This document shows, piece by piece, positions 27,009-35,711 of a DNA stretch of 64,000 nucleotides. Positions within the stretch are counted from its first letter, which is position 1. The number at the start of each line of letters is the position of its first letter. The stretch covers positions 62,001-126,000 of the forward strand of contig NZ_JACHGN010000020.1 of the NCBI RefSeq assembly GCF_014202315.1, read 5' to 3'. The position numbers were made by a program, and so were the translations under genes. The notes under the pieces were generated by a model. It was given only the letters and a program-made list of their open reading frames with translations. It made no database searches and was not told where the DNA came from. The DNA comes from Thermocatellispora tengchongensis (GTDB lineage: Bacteria > Actinomycetota > Actinomycetes > Streptosporangiales > Streptosporangiaceae).

Positions 27009-27979
27009 GCGGTCCTCCTCATCCTGACGAGCAGCGTGCCTGCGTACCTGGTGGCCAGCGGCCAGATGCCCTGGGGTGCGAAACGGACGATCAGGACGAG
27101 CAGCAGCCCCTCCACCACGAGGCTGACCGCGTCGTAGCCCGCCAGCAGCGTCGTGAGCAGGTAGTACACGACCAGCGTGCCGACCACGGGACCGGCCACC
27201 GTCCCCACTCCGCCGACCACGCACATCAGCAGCGCGTTGATCGACCAGCCCGGCCCGAGCATCCCGCCCGGCTCGAAGGCGATCTGCTGGTAGGCGATCA
27301 GTCCGCCGGCCAGCCCGCTCAGCGCGCCGCACAGCACGAACGCCGCGAGCCGGTAGCGCACGGTGGGCACGCCCAGCCCGGCCGCGGCCTCCTCGTTGTC
27401 GCGCACCGCGCGCAGGCGCATGCCGAACGTCGAGTACGCCGTCCAGTACGCCGCGCCCACGGCCAGCGTCGCGGCGCCGCACGCCAGCAGGTACGTCTGG
27501 GCCAGGTCCGGCGAGCGCGCGATCGGCACCGACAGCCCCACCGAGCCGCCCGCGAAGTCCCAGTTGTACACCCACGCCTGAAGCGCGAGCGCGGCGGCCA
27601 GGGTGCCGATCGTGAAGTAGTCGCCGCGCAGGCGCAGCAGCGGGACCGACAGCGCCAGCGCGGCCAGCGCCCCGAGCAGCGGCGCGGCGCCCAGCGTGAG
27701 CGGCAGGCCGGCGCCCGTGTGGGAGGCCAGCAGCGCGACGCAGTACGCCCCGCCGCCGGCGAAGGCGCTGACGCCCAGCGAGATCAGCCCGCCGTACCCG
27801 GCCAGGATGTTCCACGCCTGGGCGAGCACCAGGTAGCACAGCATCGTGGTCAGCACGTTCAGCTCGTAGCGGCCCAGCGCCCCGGAGGCGGCCGCCGCCC
27901 CTGCCGCCAGGGCCGCGATGAGCGCGAGCCCCGGCCACAGCCGCCAGCGCCCGTCCGGCGTGCGGAGAGGGATGGTCAT
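27005..27979 (-). CDS. branched-chain amino acid-type ABC permease (LivM family)
   Basis: 324-residue membrane protein with about nine hydrophobic segments. The LivM signatures are present: LVLAQAWNILAGYGGLISLG near residue 55 and MRLRAVRDNEEAAAGLGV near residue 185. Overlapping ATGA junctions on both sides place it within a tightly coupled operon. In catabolic clusters such systems often import aromatic acids rather than amino acids, and the flanking hydroxylase supports that here. Confidence 0.93.
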   Translation of the reverse strand: MTIPLRTPDGRWRLWPGLALIAALAAGAAAASGALGRYELNVLTTMLCYLVLAQAWNILAGYGGLISLGVSAFAGGGAYCVALLASHTGAGLPLTLGAAPLLGALAALALSVPLLRLRGDYFTIGTLAAALALQAWVYNWDFAGGSVGLSVPIARSPDLAQTYLLACGAATLAVGAAYWTAYSTFGMRLRAVRDNEEAAAGLGVPTVRYRLAAFVLCGALSGLAGGLIAYQQIAFEPGGMLGPGWSINALLMCVVGGVGTVAGPVVGTLVVYYLLTTLLAGYDAVSLVVEGLLLVLIVRFAPQGIWPLATRYAGTLLVRMRRTA

Positions 27980-28836
27980 GTCAGCCTCCGTCCGAAGAGC
28001 CCGCGCGGCAGCACGGCCAGGACCACGAAGAACAGGATGTAGACGACCAGGTCGCGGTAGCCGCCGCCGAACTGCGCCGCGGCGAGGGTCTGCACCACGC
28101 CCAGCAGGATCGCGCCGGCGAAGGTGCCCAGCACGTTCCCGATGCCGCCGAGCACGACCACGGCCATCGCGATGAGCAGGTACGACGTGCCGCTTTGGGG
28201 GCTGACGCTGAAGGCGACGCCCACCAGCAGCCCGGCCAGCGCCGCCAGGGCCGAGGCCACCGCGAACACCAGCGCGTACAGCGTCCTGACGTCGATGCCG
28301 ATCAGGTCGGCGGTGCGCGGGTCGGCGGCGGCGGCGCGCACGGCGGCGCCCAGGCGGGTCCTGGACAACGTCAGGTGCAGCGCCACCGCGACGACGCCGG
28401 CCAGCGCGAAGGACACCGCGTACGCCGCCCGCACATCCAGGCCCCACAGGCTCCACCCGGCGGTGCCGAGCGCGGTCGGGATGGACACGGGGTCGGAGCC
28501 GAAGCGCAGCGCGACCAGCCCGGAGGCGATCAGCGACAGGCCGAAGGTGGCGACGAGCGGCCCGTTCGCGCCGCGTACCAGCATGGCGGTGAGCAGGTGC
28601 CGCTGCAGCACGTAGCCCAGGCCCCCGGCCAGGAGCACCGCGCAGGCCCCGGCCACGGGCAGCGGCAGCGGCGTGCCGGCCGTGATCAGCACGGCCAGGT
28701 ACGCCCCGAGCACCAGCATCGCGCCGTGGGCCATGTTCACCAGCCGCAGCACGCCGAACACCAGTGACAGCCCCATGGCGGACATGCCGTACAGTCCGCC
28801 GAGCAGGATTCCGTTGAGCACGACGGCAGCGCTCAT
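27976..28836 (-). CDS. branched-chain amino acid-type ABC permease (LivH family)
   Basis: 286-residue membrane subunit with about eight hydrophobic segments and the LivH patterns GLYGMSAMGLSLVFGVLRLV near the N terminus and AADPRTADLIGIDV near residue 185. ATGA overlaps link it to the fused ATPase upstream and the LivM-type gene downstream. It is the partner of that permease in a heterodimeric channel. Confidence 0.93.
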   Translation of the reverse strand: MSAAVVLNGILLGGLYGMSAMGLSLVFGVLRLVNMAHGAMLVLGAYLAVLITAGTPLPLPVAGACAVLLAGGLGYVLQRHLLTAMLVRGANGPLVATFGLSLIASGLVALRFGSDPVSIPTALGTAGWSLWGLDVRAAYAVSFALAGVVAVALHLTLSRTRLGAAVRAAAADPRTADLIGIDVRTLYALVFAVASALAALAGLLVGVAFSVSPQSGTSYLLIAMAVVVLGGIGNVLGTFAGAILLGVVQTLAAAQFGGGYRDLVVYILFFVVLAVLPRGLFGRRLT

Positions 28837-30356
28837 GGCGACAGCGCCTCCTCCCGGGGGGAGCCGAAGTAGAGCCGTTCCAGCAGGCGCGGGTCCGACA
28901 GCGGGGCGGGGTCGCCGGCGTAGGACACCACGCCCCGGTCCAGCACGTACGCCCGGTCGGCCACGGCCAGGCAGCGGTGCACGTTCTGCTCGACGACCAC
29001 GACCGCGATCCCCTCGGACCTGATCGCCTCGATCGCCTCGTACAGGCCGTCGATGACGACCGGGGCCAGGCCGAGGGAGATCTCGTCGAGCACGACGAGC
29101 CGGGGCCGGCCGATCAGCGCCCGGCCGATGGCGAGCATCTGCTGCTGGCCGCCGGACAGGGCGCCGCCGCGGCGGGCGCGCATCTCGGCCAGCGCGGGGA
29201 AGACGGCGTAGACGTCCTCCAGCCGCCCGGCCACCTCCTTGGCCGGCATCCGCAGCGGCAGGGCCAGCTTCAGGTTCTCCTCCACGCTCAGGGCGGGGAA
29301 GACCCGGCGGCCCTCGGGGCAGTGGGCGATGCCGCGGCGGGCCCGCCGGTAGGCGGGCAGCGCGGTCACGTCGTCGGCGCCGAAGCGCACCGATCCGGAG
29401 CGTACGCGCTCGGCGCCGCTGATGGCCGCGGCCAGGGAGGACTTGCCGGCGCCGTTGGCGCCGAGCACGGCGACCACCTCGCCCGGCCACACCTCCAGGT
29501 CCACCCCGCGCAGCGCGGGGATGTCGCCGTAGGCCAGGTCCACGCCCTCCAGCCGCAGCAGCGGCGGCCCGGAGCGCGCCGGGGGAGTCTCGCGCGCCGC
29601 CGTACGGGGGCGGGCCCCGTCTCCGAGGTAGACCTGCCGGACCGTGGCGTCGGCGGCGATCTGCGCCGGGGTGCCCTCGGCGATGATCCGGCCCCAGTCC
29701 ATCACGATCACCCGGTCCACCAGGGACTGGACGACCCCTTCCACGTGCTCGACGAGCACCAGCCCGCATCCGGTCGCCGAGATCCGGGCGATCAGCGCGA
29801 TCACCTCGTCCAGCTCGCGTCCGGACAGCCCGGCGGCGACCTCGTCCAGCAGGATGCAGCGCGGCCGGGTGGACAGCGCGCGGGCCAGCTCCAGCCGTTT
29901 CAGGTCGAGCAGGCGCAGGTTCTCCGCGCGCCGGCGCATCTTGTCCTGAAGGCCGCACTCGGCGATGACCGCGGCGATGTGCTCCTCGGCGGCGCGTCCG
30001 CGGGCGCCCGCGCCGATCGCGACGTTCTCCCAGACCGTCAGCCCGGTGAACGGGCGGGGGATCTGGTGCGCCAGCGCGATGCCGGCGCGCACCACCTGGC
30101 GGGCCGAGGCGCGCTCCAGGCGGCGTCCGCCGAACTCGATGCTGCCGCTGGTCGGGGTGTGCGCGCCGGCGAGCAGCTTGAGCAGGGTGCTCTTGCCGGC
30201 GCCGTTGGGGCCGACGACCGCCAAGGCCTGCCCGCCCGGGAGGCGGAAGCCGACGTCGTCCACCGCGGTGACGCCGCCGAAGCGCTTGGTCAGGCCGCGC
30301 ACGATCAGCTCCGGCGCCTCGCGGCCGTCGCCGTTGAACACGTGGTCCTCCTGCAT
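28833..30356 (-). CDS. fused LivG-LivF ABC ATPase (two nucleotide-binding domains)
   Basis: 507-residue protein joining two ATPases that are normally separate. The LivG-like domain (about residues 15-245) has GPNGAGKST; its signature is LRLLDLKRLELARAL in place of LSYGQQR and its Walker B ends in DEV. The LivF-like domain (about 265-500) has GANGAGKSS, a normal LSGGQQQM and LDEISLGLAP. A short proline/arginine-rich linker separates them. The altered first signature also occurs, as I recall, in aromatic-acid members of the family. Start: ATG 30356 has GGAG eight bases upstream; a GTG at 30365 would overlap the preceding stop. Confidence 0.93.
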   Translation of the reverse strand: MQEDHVFNGDGREAPELIVRGLTKRFGGVTAVDDVGFRLPGGQALAVVGPNGAGKSTLLKLLAGAHTPTSGSIEFGGRRLERASARQVVRAGIALAHQIPRPFTGLTVWENVAIGAGARGRAAEEHIAAVIAECGLQDKMRRRAENLRLLDLKRLELARALSTRPRCILLDEVAAGLSGRELDEVIALIARISATGCGLVLVEHVEGVVQSLVDRVIVMDWGRIIAEGTPAQIAADATVRQVYLGDGARPRTAARETPPARSGPPLLRLEGVDLAYGDIPALRGVDLEVWPGEVVAVLGANGAGKSSLAAAISGAERVRSGSVRFGADDVTALPAYRRARRGIAHCPEGRRVFPALSVEENLKLALPLRMPAKEVAGRLEDVYAVFPALAEMRARRGGALSGGQQQMLAIGRALIGRPRLVVLDEISLGLAPVVIDGLYEAIEAIRSEGIAVVVVEQNVHRCLAVADRAYVLDRGVVSYAGDPAPLSDPRLLERLYFGSPREEALSP

Positions 30357-30361
30357 GCGGG

Positions 30362-31567
30362 TCACTCCAGGCCGAGCGGCGGCGTGCGCAGCGTGACGCC
30401 CTCGACGGCGGGGAAGACCTGCCGGGTCACGCCGTCCTGCCACTGTTCGGCCGTCACGGGGGTGGGCGAGGTGTGGTCGGGGCCGAAGGCCACCTCGGCG
30501 AAGACGAAGGCGCCCTTGGTGGCGCCGATCGCCTCGTTCAGCTTCTCCGGGTCGGTACTGCCGGCCCTGGCCAGGGCGTCGGCGACGACCTCGCCCACCG
30601 AGTACGCCGCCGCGGCGATGCCGAGCGATGCGGTGTCGGCGAACCTGCCCTCCATCGCCTTGAGGAAGGCCGCGGTGGCGGGGCGGGCGCGGTCGGGCAC
30701 CCAGAAGCCGTTGTGCACGGTGTTGTCGGCCAGCTCGCCCAGCCCGTCGAGCCAGGACGCGGTGTCGGCCGCCTTGGCGATGCCGATGACCTTCGGCGTG
30801 TACGACAGCGACTTCATCTGCTTGACCAGGGCGATGCCGTCCGGCGGGATCATCTGCCCCAGGACGACCTCGGCCCCGGCCCGCTTGGCGTCGTTGACGA
30901 AGGAGGAGAAGTCGGACTGGCCGACGGGGAAGGTGTAGTCGCCGACGATCTCGTAGCCGGCCTTGACCGCGGCGTCGCGGAACAGTTTGCGCTGGATGAC
31001 GCCGTCCACCTCGTTGTCGGTGAACAGGGCGGCCTTCTTGGCGGCCCCGGCCAGACCGGCCGCCTCCACCAGCACCCGCGCCTGCTCGGTCTCCTCGAAG
31101 TGGAAGTCCCACGCGTACGTCCAGCCGCCGGCGGGCGCGGCGTCGCGGAAGGCCCCCAGGGGGAAGCAGGAGGTGACCAGCGGCACCCGGTTCTTCTCGG
31201 CGATCTGGGCGATCGGGGTGTTGATCGGCGGGGTGCACCCGCCCACCAGGGCGGCCGCGGAGTCCTTGAGGATCAGTTCGCTCGCCTGCTGCCCGGCCGC
31301 GGCGGCCTCGCTCCTGTTGTCCAGGACGCGCAGGGCCAGCTCCCGCCGGACGCCTCCGACCTGGACGCCGCCGCGGGCGTTGACGTCGGCGACCAGGCGT
31401 TCCAGCCCGGCCTGCTGCGGCCGGCCGATCGTGCCGAGCGGGCCGGTGAGGGAGAGCGAGGCGCCCAGAACGACGGGCGCGTCGGCGTCCTGCCCGGCGC
31501 CGGCGCCGCAGGCGGCGGTCAGCAGCAGCGCGGGCAGGAGCGCGGTGAGGATGGCGGTGCGGTTCAT
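30362..31567 (-). CDS. branched-chain amino acid-type ABC substrate-binding lipoprotein
   Basis: 401-residue periplasmic-binding protein type I (LivK-like). A signal peptide ends in the lipobox LLTAAC, and the mature protein starts with VVLGASLSLTGPLGTIG, the typical first strand. VGGCTPPINTPIAQIAEKNRVPLVTS near residue 110 is the hinge region of the family. It precedes the fused ATPase and both permeases and sets the ligand specificity of the importer, presumably an aromatic acid or its side-chain derivative. Confidence 0.93.
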   Translation of the reverse strand: MNRTAILTALLPALLLTAACGAGAGQDADAPVVLGASLSLTGPLGTIGRPQQAGLERLVADVNARGGVQVGGVRRELALRVLDNRSEAAAAGQQASELILKDSAAALVGGCTPPINTPIAQIAEKNRVPLVTSCFPLGAFRDAAPAGGWTYAWDFHFEETEQARVLVEAAGLAGAAKKAALFTDNEVDGVIQRKLFRDAAVKAGYEIVGDYTFPVGQSDFSSFVNDAKRAGAEVVLGQMIPPDGIALVKQMKSLSYTPKVIGIAKAADTASWLDGLGELADNTVHNGFWVPDRARPATAAFLKAMEGRFADTASLGIAAAAYSVGEVVADALARAGSTDPEKLNEAIGATKGAFVFAEVAFGPDHTSPTPVTAEQWQDGVTRQVFPAVEGVTLRTPPLGLE

Positions 31568-31590
31568 GGGGGTGTGTCCTTCGATGGCGG

Positions 31591-32340
31591 TCAGGCGGGG
31601 ATGTCCGCGGCGAGGTGGCGGGCGCCGACGGGGATGACGCTCCCCGGCGCGCCCTCGTCCAGGGCGGCCTGCCAGATGTGCGCGGCGGCCTGCTCGGGCG
31701 TGGCCAGGCCGCCGTCGCGGTCCAGGTCGCCGAAGTACGCGGCCAGCGGCACGGCCGCCGGGTCCTCGGCCATGACGCCCCGCACCATCGGCGTGTCCAC
31801 CGCGTGCGGCACGACCGCGATGGCGCGGCACGCGATGCCGGGGGCGGCGGCCAGCTCGGCCGCGACGATCCGCAGCCAGTGCTCGACCGCGGCCTTGGCG
31901 GCGCCGTACTGGGACAGGCCGGGGACGACGTCCGAGGCGGCCGGGGAGGAGCAGACGACCAGCGTGCCGGGCACGTCGTGACGGGCGCAGGCGGCCAGGA
32001 ACGCCTGGCCGAGGGCGATCGTGGAGCCGGCGTTGAGCAGGAACCCCTCGGCGTAGCCGGCCGGGTCCGCCGTCACGGCGGGGCCGAGGGGTGCGGTGCC
32101 GCCGGCGAGGTGGAGGAAGTAGGCGTGCTCGACGTCGGCCGCGGCGAGCCGCGCGTCCACGTCGGCGGCCACGTCCTGCCACGCCCGCGGGCGGGCCAGG
32201 TCGGCGGCGAGGTGGGCGGCGCGCGGGGAGGCGGGGGCGCGGCGCGCGACGCCGACGATCGTGCCGATCTCGGCCGGCGCCGCCTCCAGGCAGGCGGCGC
32301 CGATCCCGCTCGACGCCCCGGAGATCCAGGCGATCCTCAT
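31591..32340 (-). CDS. SDR-family oxidoreductase (atypical NNAG motif)
   Basis: 249-residue SDR with ISGASSGIG at the N terminus and the active-site block SSPAASDV...YGAAKAAVEHW. The usual NNAG is replaced by FLHLAGG near residue 80, as in sepiapterin-reductase-like SDRs. It lies 23 bp upstream of the binding-protein gene, in the same operon, and may act on the hydroxylated or ring-cleaved product. The substrate is unknown. Confidence 0.88.
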   Translation of the reverse strand: MRIAWISGASSGIGAACLEAAPAEIGTIVGVARRAPASPRAAHLAADLARPRAWQDVAADVDARLAAADVEHAYFLHLAGGTAPLGPAVTADPAGYAEGFLLNAGSTIALGQAFLAACARHDVPGTLVVCSSPAASDVVPGLSQYGAAKAAVEHWLRIVAAELAAAPGIACRAIAVVPHAVDTPMVRGVMAEDPAAVPLAAYFGDLDRDGGLATPEQAAAHIWQAALDEGAPGSVIPVGARHLAADIPA

Positions 32341-32359
32341 GTGCGTTCTCCTTCGTCGG

Positions 32360-33196
32360 TCAGGGGGTGCCGGCTCCGCCCGGCTCCAGGGGCAGCGCGG
32401 CGACGCGCCCGCTGCGGGTTCCGTCCTCGGGCAGGCGGGCCAGGGTGCAGAACAGGGTGCGCCGCCCGGGGCCGCCGGAGCAGACCGCGATCGGCCGCCA
32501 GTCGCCGGTGCCGAACGCCGTCTCCACGTCCCCGGCCGGGGTGACCGTGTCGCACCGGAACAGCTCGGGCAGGGCGACCCACAATCGGCCCAGCCCGTCC
32601 AGGCACAGGCCGTCGGGGATGCCGTCGAGAACGGCGTGCACGGCCCGGCCGGACAGCGCGCCGTCCGGGGCGACGTCGAAGCGGGTGATCCTGCGGGCGA
32701 ACGTCTCGGCCACGTACAGGGTGCGGCCGTCGGGGGTGAGGGCCAGGCCGTTGGGGAAGACCAGGTCCTCGCAGGCCACGCGGGCGGTGCCGTCGGCCTC
32801 GACGCGCAGCAGCCGTCCGGGCCGCTCGGGCGCGCCGAGCGCGTGGCCGGTGTCGCCGACCCAGGCGCCCCCGCCGGGATCGACGATCATGTCGTTGAGC
32901 AGGCCGGTGGTCAGCCCGGACAGGTCGGCGTGCACGGACATGGGGCCGTCCTCGGGGCCGGCCAGCAGCGTGCGGTCCAGCGCGGTGGCCAGGAGCAGCC
33001 GCCCGTCGGGGAGGCGGCCCAGTCCCGCGGGCCGGCCGGGGACCTCGCGGACCGTCCGCCACGTGCCGTCGGGGCGTACGCGGACCAGGCGGAAGGCGTG
33101 CACGTCGGAGACGAGCAGCGAGCCGCGGTCCCACCGGGGGGACTCGGGGTAGACCAGGCCGCCGGCCAGGACGGCGGGGCGGGTGGGGTCAGCCAC
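32360..33196 (-). CDS. SMP-30/gluconolactonase-family protein
   Basis: 278-residue six-bladed beta-propeller of the regucalcin/lactonase type. Metal-binding landmarks are YPESPRWDRGSLLVSDV near the N terminus, LLNDMIVDPGGGAWVGDTG near residue 110, FPNGLALTPDGRTLYVAET near residue 155 and IPDGLCLDGLGRLWVA near residue 205. A lactone or enol-lactone hydrolase is the likely role. The start is GTG 33196, with GAGG six bases upstream, overlapping the stop of the second FAD hydroxylase by eight bases. Confidence 0.92.
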   Translation of the reverse strand: MADPTRPAVLAGGLVYPESPRWDRGSLLVSDVHAFRLVRVRPDGTWRTVREVPGRPAGLGRLPDGRLLLATALDRTLLAGPEDGPMSVHADLSGLTTGLLNDMIVDPGGGAWVGDTGHALGAPERPGRLLRVEADGTARVACEDLVFPNGLALTPDGRTLYVAETFARRITRFDVAPDGALSGRAVHAVLDGIPDGLCLDGLGRLWVALPELFRCDTVTPAGDVETAFGTGDWRPIAVCSGGPGRRTLFCTLARLPEDGTRSGRVAALPLEPGGAGTP

Positions 33197-34730
33197 GGAC
33201 GGCCTCGGCGGGTTCGGCCCCGGCCGCCTCAAGCGCGGCGTGCAGCTCCTCCAGCAGTCCGGGCGCGCCGGCCGCGGCGCCGAAGACGTACCTGTCCGGT
33301 CGTACGGCGATGGCGGCGACGCCGTGCTCGCCGAAGTAGGCCCGGTAGGCCCCGGTCACGTCGCGCAGCCGCGACGGGCCGGGCGGCTCCGCGGACCCGA
33401 GGGCCTGCGGGCGGACCACCAGTTCGTCGCCGTCCAGGGTGACCAGCAGGAACGCCGCGGGCGTCACGTCGTCGAACAGGCCGGCGCCGCCCTCGTGGCC
33501 CACCAGGTCCTGGCGGAACAGCGTCCCGGACAGTGGGCCGGGCCGGGAGGAGATCAGGGGGCCGGTGAGCCGGGGGAAGGGCGGCAGCGGCTCGGGCCCG
33601 GCGCGCAGGCGGGCGTCGCGCTCGCGGGCGGCCTCACGGTCGGTGACGCAGGAGATCTCCCCGGCGATCTTGGAGATGAGGGTCCAGGTCTCGGCGTGGG
33701 GGCGGCGCTCGCTCTCGTAGGAGTCCAGCAGCCGATCGCCCGCCGCGCCGCGCAGCACCAGGTCCAGCTTCCACGCCAGGTCGGCGGCGTCGCGCAGGCC
33801 CGAGCACATGCCCTGCCCCATGAACGGGGGCATCGTGTGCGCGGCGTCGCCGGCCAGCAGGATCCGCCCCTCCCGCCAGCGCGTGGCGGTGCGGGCCTCG
33901 AAGGCGTAGACCTGGCGGCGGACGATCCGGACGTGCCGCGGCTCGATGCCCCGCGCGGCCAGCAGCCGCCAGGCGGTCTCGGGCCGCTCGAACTCCGCGG
34001 CGTCCTCGTCCTGGTGCAGGTACCACTCCCAGCGGTGGTGGCGGGCGCCGAGCGGCGTCTCGAACGCGGGCCTGCGCCAGTCGCAGTACTGCGCGCCGCC
34101 GCCCTGCCCCGGCCAGCGCTCCCGGACGGCCGCGTCCACGATCAGCCAGCGCTCGCCGAAGCCCAGGTCGGAGCGCTCGATGCCCAGGGACTCGCGGACG
34201 GGGCTGCGCGCGCCGTCGGCGGCGACGAGGTAGCGGGCGGTCAGGGTCCGCGCCGGCCCGCCCTCCCGGGGGGCGACGTCCACCTCCACCGCGTCACCGG
34301 TCTGGCGGACGGCCAGGGCGCGGGCGCCGTAGCACAGGGTGACCCGCTCGCCCATCCCGGCCAGGGCGCGCAGCAGGCCGGACTCCAGGGTGGGCTGGTA
34401 GATCGTGTAGTCGGTGAACCAGCCGGAGACCGAGCGGGCGCCGAAGTCGACGGTGAACAGCCGCTCGCCTTCGCCGTCGTACCAGGTGTAGTCGCCGTAC
34501 GGCCGGGCGTCGGCGAGCAGGTCCTCGTGCGCGCCCACCGCCTGGAGTATCCGCACCGCCTCATGGTCCACGTGCCCCGCCCGCGGCAGCCCGAACGGCG
34601 TCGCGTGCTTCTCCAGCAGGACGACCCGGTGGCCGCGCCGCGCGAGCCCGGCGGCGGTCATGAGGCCGGTGGGACCTCCGCCGATCACCAGGACATCGGT
34701 GACAGACGGAACATCTGTGATGTAGTGCAC
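33189..34730 (-). CDS. FAD-dependent aromatic hydroxylase (MhpA-like)
   Basis: 513-residue flavoprotein monooxygenase, a paralogue of the protein at 25458-27008. Visible motifs: VLVIGGGPTGLMTAAGLARR, AADGARS (Ala where Gly-Cys is usual) and LLAGDAAHTMPPFMGQGMCSG near residue 285. It is the first gene of the long minus-strand operon running to 25458, transcribed from the control region at 34749. The start is GTG 34730, without a clear ribosome site. Two hydroxylases in one operon suggest successive hydroxylations or two related substrates. Confidence 0.9.
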   Translation of the reverse strand: MHYITDVPSVTDVLVIGGGPTGLMTAAGLARRGHRVVLLEKHATPFGLPRAGHVDHEAVRILQAVGAHEDLLADARPYGDYTWYDGEGERLFTVDFGARSVSGWFTDYTIYQPTLESGLLRALAGMGERVTLCYGARALAVRQTGDAVEVDVAPREGGPARTLTARYLVAADGARSPVRESLGIERSDLGFGERWLIVDAAVRERWPGQGGGAQYCDWRRPAFETPLGARHHRWEWYLHQDEDAAEFERPETAWRLLAARGIEPRHVRIVRRQVYAFEARTATRWREGRILLAGDAAHTMPPFMGQGMCSGLRDAADLAWKLDLVLRGAAGDRLLDSYESERRPHAETWTLISKIAGEISCVTDREAARERDARLRAGPEPLPPFPRLTGPLISSRPGPLSGTLFRQDLVGHEGGAGLFDDVTPAAFLLVTLDGDELVVRPQALGSAEPPGPSRLRDVTGAYRAYFGEHGVAAIAVRPDRYVFGAAAGAPGLLEELHAALEAAGAEPAEAVRG

Positions 34731-34748
34731 AGGTCACATGCTGTCATT

Positions 34749-34841
34749 ATCGATTGTGAATGTCCATATCGATTGTGTCTCGCCTAAGTGGATCGCCGGA
34801 TGCTAGCCTCAGTATCGATTCTGCTGAGCACAATCGTTTGG
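34749..34841. promoter_or_regulatory. double tandem operator in the divergent hydroxylase/FAH control region
   Basis: ATCGATTGT occurs at 34749-34757 and 34768-34776, exactly 19 bp apart. ATCGATTCT at 34814-34822 is followed 19 bp later by ATCGTTTGG at 34833-34841. The left pair is nearer the hydroxylase operon and the right pair nearer the FAH gene, just past a TAGCCT that could be its -10. This is the most elaborate copy of the block-wide operator. Confidence 0.7.
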
Positions 34842-34849
34842 AGGCTTAC

Positions 34850-35695
34850 TTGCGCATCGCGAATGACGCGGGGCGGCTCGTGCTGGTGCGCGACGGCGGC
34901 GGCCTCGACGTCGAGAAGGCGAGCCTGGGCCTGTTCGGCCCCGACCCCCAGGACGTCTACGACCGCTGGGCCGAGTTCCGCGCCTGGGCGGCCACCGCCG
35001 AAGGGGAGGTCAGGCCCCTCGCGCCCGAGACGCTCCAGGCCCCGGCGCCCCGGCCGCGCCAGGTGTTCGCCATCGGGCTGAACTACCGGGCCCACGCCGA
35101 GGAGTCGGCGATCGAGGAGCCCGGCTTCCCCACCACCTTCACCAAGTTCCCCGCCTCGCTCACCGGGGCGTACGCGCCGATCGAGCTGCCCAGCGACACC
35201 GTGGACTGGGAGGTCGAACTGGTCGTGGTCATCGGCAAGCGCGCCCACCGGGTCAAGGAGGCCGACGCGTGGGAGCACGTCGCCGGCCTGACCGTCGGGC
35301 AGGACCTCAGCGAGCGGACCGTCCAGTTGCGGCCCCCCGTGCCGCAGTTCTCGCTGGGCAAGTCCTTCCCCGGGTTCTCCCCGACCGGCCCGGAGCTGGT
35401 CACCCCCGACGAGCTGCCCGACCCCGGCGACCTGGAGATCTCCTGCAGCATCGACGGCGAGGTGATGCAGCACGCGCGCACCTCGCACATGATCTTCCCG
35501 ATCCCGGTGCTGATCGAGAAGATCTCCGCCATCTGCCCGCTGCTGCCCGGCGACCTCATCTTCACCGGCACGCCGAGCGGCGTCGGAGCCGTCCGCGAGC
35601 CCAAGCGCTTCCTGCGGCCGGGCGAGGTCCTGGAGAGCCGCATCGCCGGCATCGGGACCATGCGCAACCGCATGACCGCCGGACCGGCACGATGA
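34850..35695 (+). CDS. fumarylacetoacetate hydrolase family protein
   Basis: 281-residue FAH-fold enzyme. The metal-site pattern is present: His in LNYRAHAEE near residue 85, the E-x-E pair in DWEVELVVVIG near 125 and Asp in GQDLSERT near 157, plus the SFPGFSPTGPELV and LIFTGTPSGVG stretches typical of the family. Such proteins hydrolyse or decarboxylate C-C bonds of ring-cleavage products. Start: TTG 34850 has a perfect GGAGG five bases upstream and gives the usual N terminus MRIANDAGRLVLV; upstream codons lie in the operator. Confidence 0.9.
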   Translation: MRIANDAGRLVLVRDGGGLDVEKASLGLFGPDPQDVYDRWAEFRAWAATAEGEVRPLAPETLQAPAPRPRQVFAIGLNYRAHAEESAIEEPGFPTTFTKFPASLTGAYAPIELPSDTVDWEVELVVVIGKRAHRVKEADAWEHVAGLTVGQDLSERTVQLRPPVPQFSLGKSFPGFSPTGPELVTPDELPDPGDLEISCSIDGEVMQHARTSHMIFPIPVLIEKISAICPLLPGDLIFTGTPSGVGAVREPKRFLRPGEVLESRIAGIGTMRNRMTAGPAR

Positions 35696-35711
35696 AGCCG
35701 GCACGATGAGG
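35684..35711 (+). repeat. 14-bp tandem duplication spanning the FAH stop and next start
   Basis: CCGGCACGATGAAG (35684-35697) is followed by CCGGCACGATGAGG (35698-35711), 13 of 14 identical. The first copy carries the TGA stop of the upstream gene, the second the ATG of the downstream gene. Confidence 0.9.
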
